Assembly: GCA_031283565.1 (NCBI GenBank)
Contig: JAITBM010000083.1
Location: 1 to 5,827, forward strand
Reading direction: 5' to 3'
Origin: Rickettsiales bacterium
Lineage (GTDB): Bacteria > Pseudomonadota > Alphaproteobacteria > Rs-D84
DNA length: 5,827 nt
Positions 5,211 through 5,827 of the stretch are shown here, one piece after another. Position 1 is the stretch's first letter. Each line of letters opens with the position of its first letter. A program made the translations under genes and the position numbers. Under the pieces are notes generated by a model. That model did no database searches and was not told the origin of the DNA. It was given only the letters and a program-made list of their open reading frames with translations.

Positions 5211-5827
5211 TCATATCTCCATGGTTCTCATTTTGATTTTTTCTTTCAGCCGCAGAATAAATTCCGAAAGCGACGCGCCGATTTCCTGCGCGCCGTCCCG
5301 CGTCCGAATCGAAACCGTGCCGCTTGCAGCTTCTTTTTCCCCGACTATTATCATGTACGGCACCTGTTTCAACTGCGCGCTCCTTATCCGCTTCTGCATG
5401 CTTTCAGACGAATAATCCTTTTTCACGCGCAGGCCCCGCGTCGCCGTCGCTATATCTGCATCATGCAGCTGCCGATAAACTTCGTCCGCATATCCCTTGT
5501 GCTGGTCGGAAATCGGAATTATCACCGCATGCACGGGCGACAGCCACACCGGAAGCTTGCCCCCCAAATGTTCCAGCAGCACCCCCATGAAGCGCCCAAG
5601 CGAGCCGTACACCGTGCGGTGAATCAGTATCGGGATTCTCTTCCCGCCGTCTTTGCCGGCATACGAGCATCCGAATCGGCCGGGCAGCTGGAAGTCCAGC
5701 TGTATGGTGCCGCACTGCCACTCGCGCCCAAGGCTGTCGGCTATGTGTATATCCAATTTCGGACCATAAAAGGCGCCATCCTTTTCTTTTACCTCAAAGC
5801 CGTCCTTGCCAAAGCGTTCGGTCATTA
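5211..5827 (-). CDS. thrS: Threonyl-tRNA synthetase, C-terminal part (cut by window edge)
   Basis: The last 204 residues or so of ThrRS, the class II synthetase that charges tRNA-Thr. The frame is open to the right edge, so the methionine at 5825 is internal rather than a start. The visible part holds the end of the catalytic core: KDGAFYGPKLDIHIADSLGR, then WQCGTIQLDFQLPGRF, then ILIHR (His matching the third zinc ligand, E. coli H511) and the motif 3 region GSLGRFMGVLLEH with its conserved Arg. The usual GSxERF reads GSLGRF here. The anticodon-binding domain follows from about LPVWLSPVHAVIIPISDQH to the C-terminus, including KQVPYMIIVGEKEAASGTVSIRTRDG. The canonical 'RNEK' segment is replaced by YSSES, so the domain is somewhat divergent. 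The stop overlaps the first ATG of the small lipoprotein gene. The usual infC-rpmI-rplT continuation found after thrS in many bacteria is absent. Confidence 0.95.
   Translation of the reverse strand, partial: MTERFGKDGFEVKEKDGAFYGPKLDIHIADSLGREWQCGTIQLDFQLPGRFGCSYAGKDGGKRIPILIHRTVYGSLGRFMGVLLEHLGGKLPVWLSPVHAVIIPISDQHKGYADEVYRQLHDADIATATRGLRVKKDYSSESMQKRIRSAQLKQVPYMIIVGEKEAASGTVSIRTRDGAQEIGASLSEFILRLKEKIKMRTMEI

Noticed and set aside
1..5827. CRISPR arrays, tRNA genes, insertion sequences or phage genes
   Set aside because: I saw no regularly spaced direct repeats, cloverleaf-like sequence, transposase or integrase motif on either strand.

Overview
The window carries eight protein genes, all read from the minus strand. 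It looks like an ordinary chromosomal stretch of a Gram-negative bacterium of moderately high GC. The Gram-negative call rests on a lipoprotein with an outer-membrane-type sorting residue, a LytM-type peptidoglycan hydrolase, a SPOR-domain protein, TatA and an FtsK of proteobacterial layout. The SPOR-tatA adjacency recalls alphaproteobacterial gene order, but several proteins are divergent and Ile is often encoded by ATA, so I would not go finer than a Pseudomonadota-like bacterium. I see no phage, IS element, CRISPR array, tRNA or rRNA.

Read in the direction of transcription, from the right edge to the left, the layout is as follows. (1) The 3' part of thrS (threonyl-tRNA synthetase) is followed by a small lipoprotein gene (about 40 codons) whose upstream ATG overlaps the thrS stop. 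(2) A sigma70-type promoter precedes a three-gene unit: a small VirB2/TrbC-like two-helix membrane protein, a membrane-anchored SPOR protein and tatA. The gaps are 29 and 10 bp and each gene has a usable ribosome-binding site. (3) About 195 bp of non-coding DNA with a hairpin and a palindrome-rich promoter leads to ftsK, whose ATG sits where transcription would begin. ftsK runs into a secreted M23 metallopeptidase gene. (4) A 66-bp gap with a strong promoter leads to recJ, which starts with TTG and runs off the left edge after 113 codons.

The theme is envelope and chromosome maintenance around cell division. FtsK moves chromosome ends at the septum, the M23 enzyme is expected to cut peptidoglycan, and the SPOR domain is expected to bind septal peptidoglycan stripped of stem peptides. 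TatA could help export folded proteins, and RecJ and ThrRS are housekeeping enzymes. The parts that are not routine are the tiny lipoprotein, the pilin-like protein found without any other secretion gene, the unusually basic TatA tail, a probably leaderless ftsK, and palindromic repeat-like DNA at the ftsK/M23 junction. Nothing here amounts to a clear new multi-gene system.
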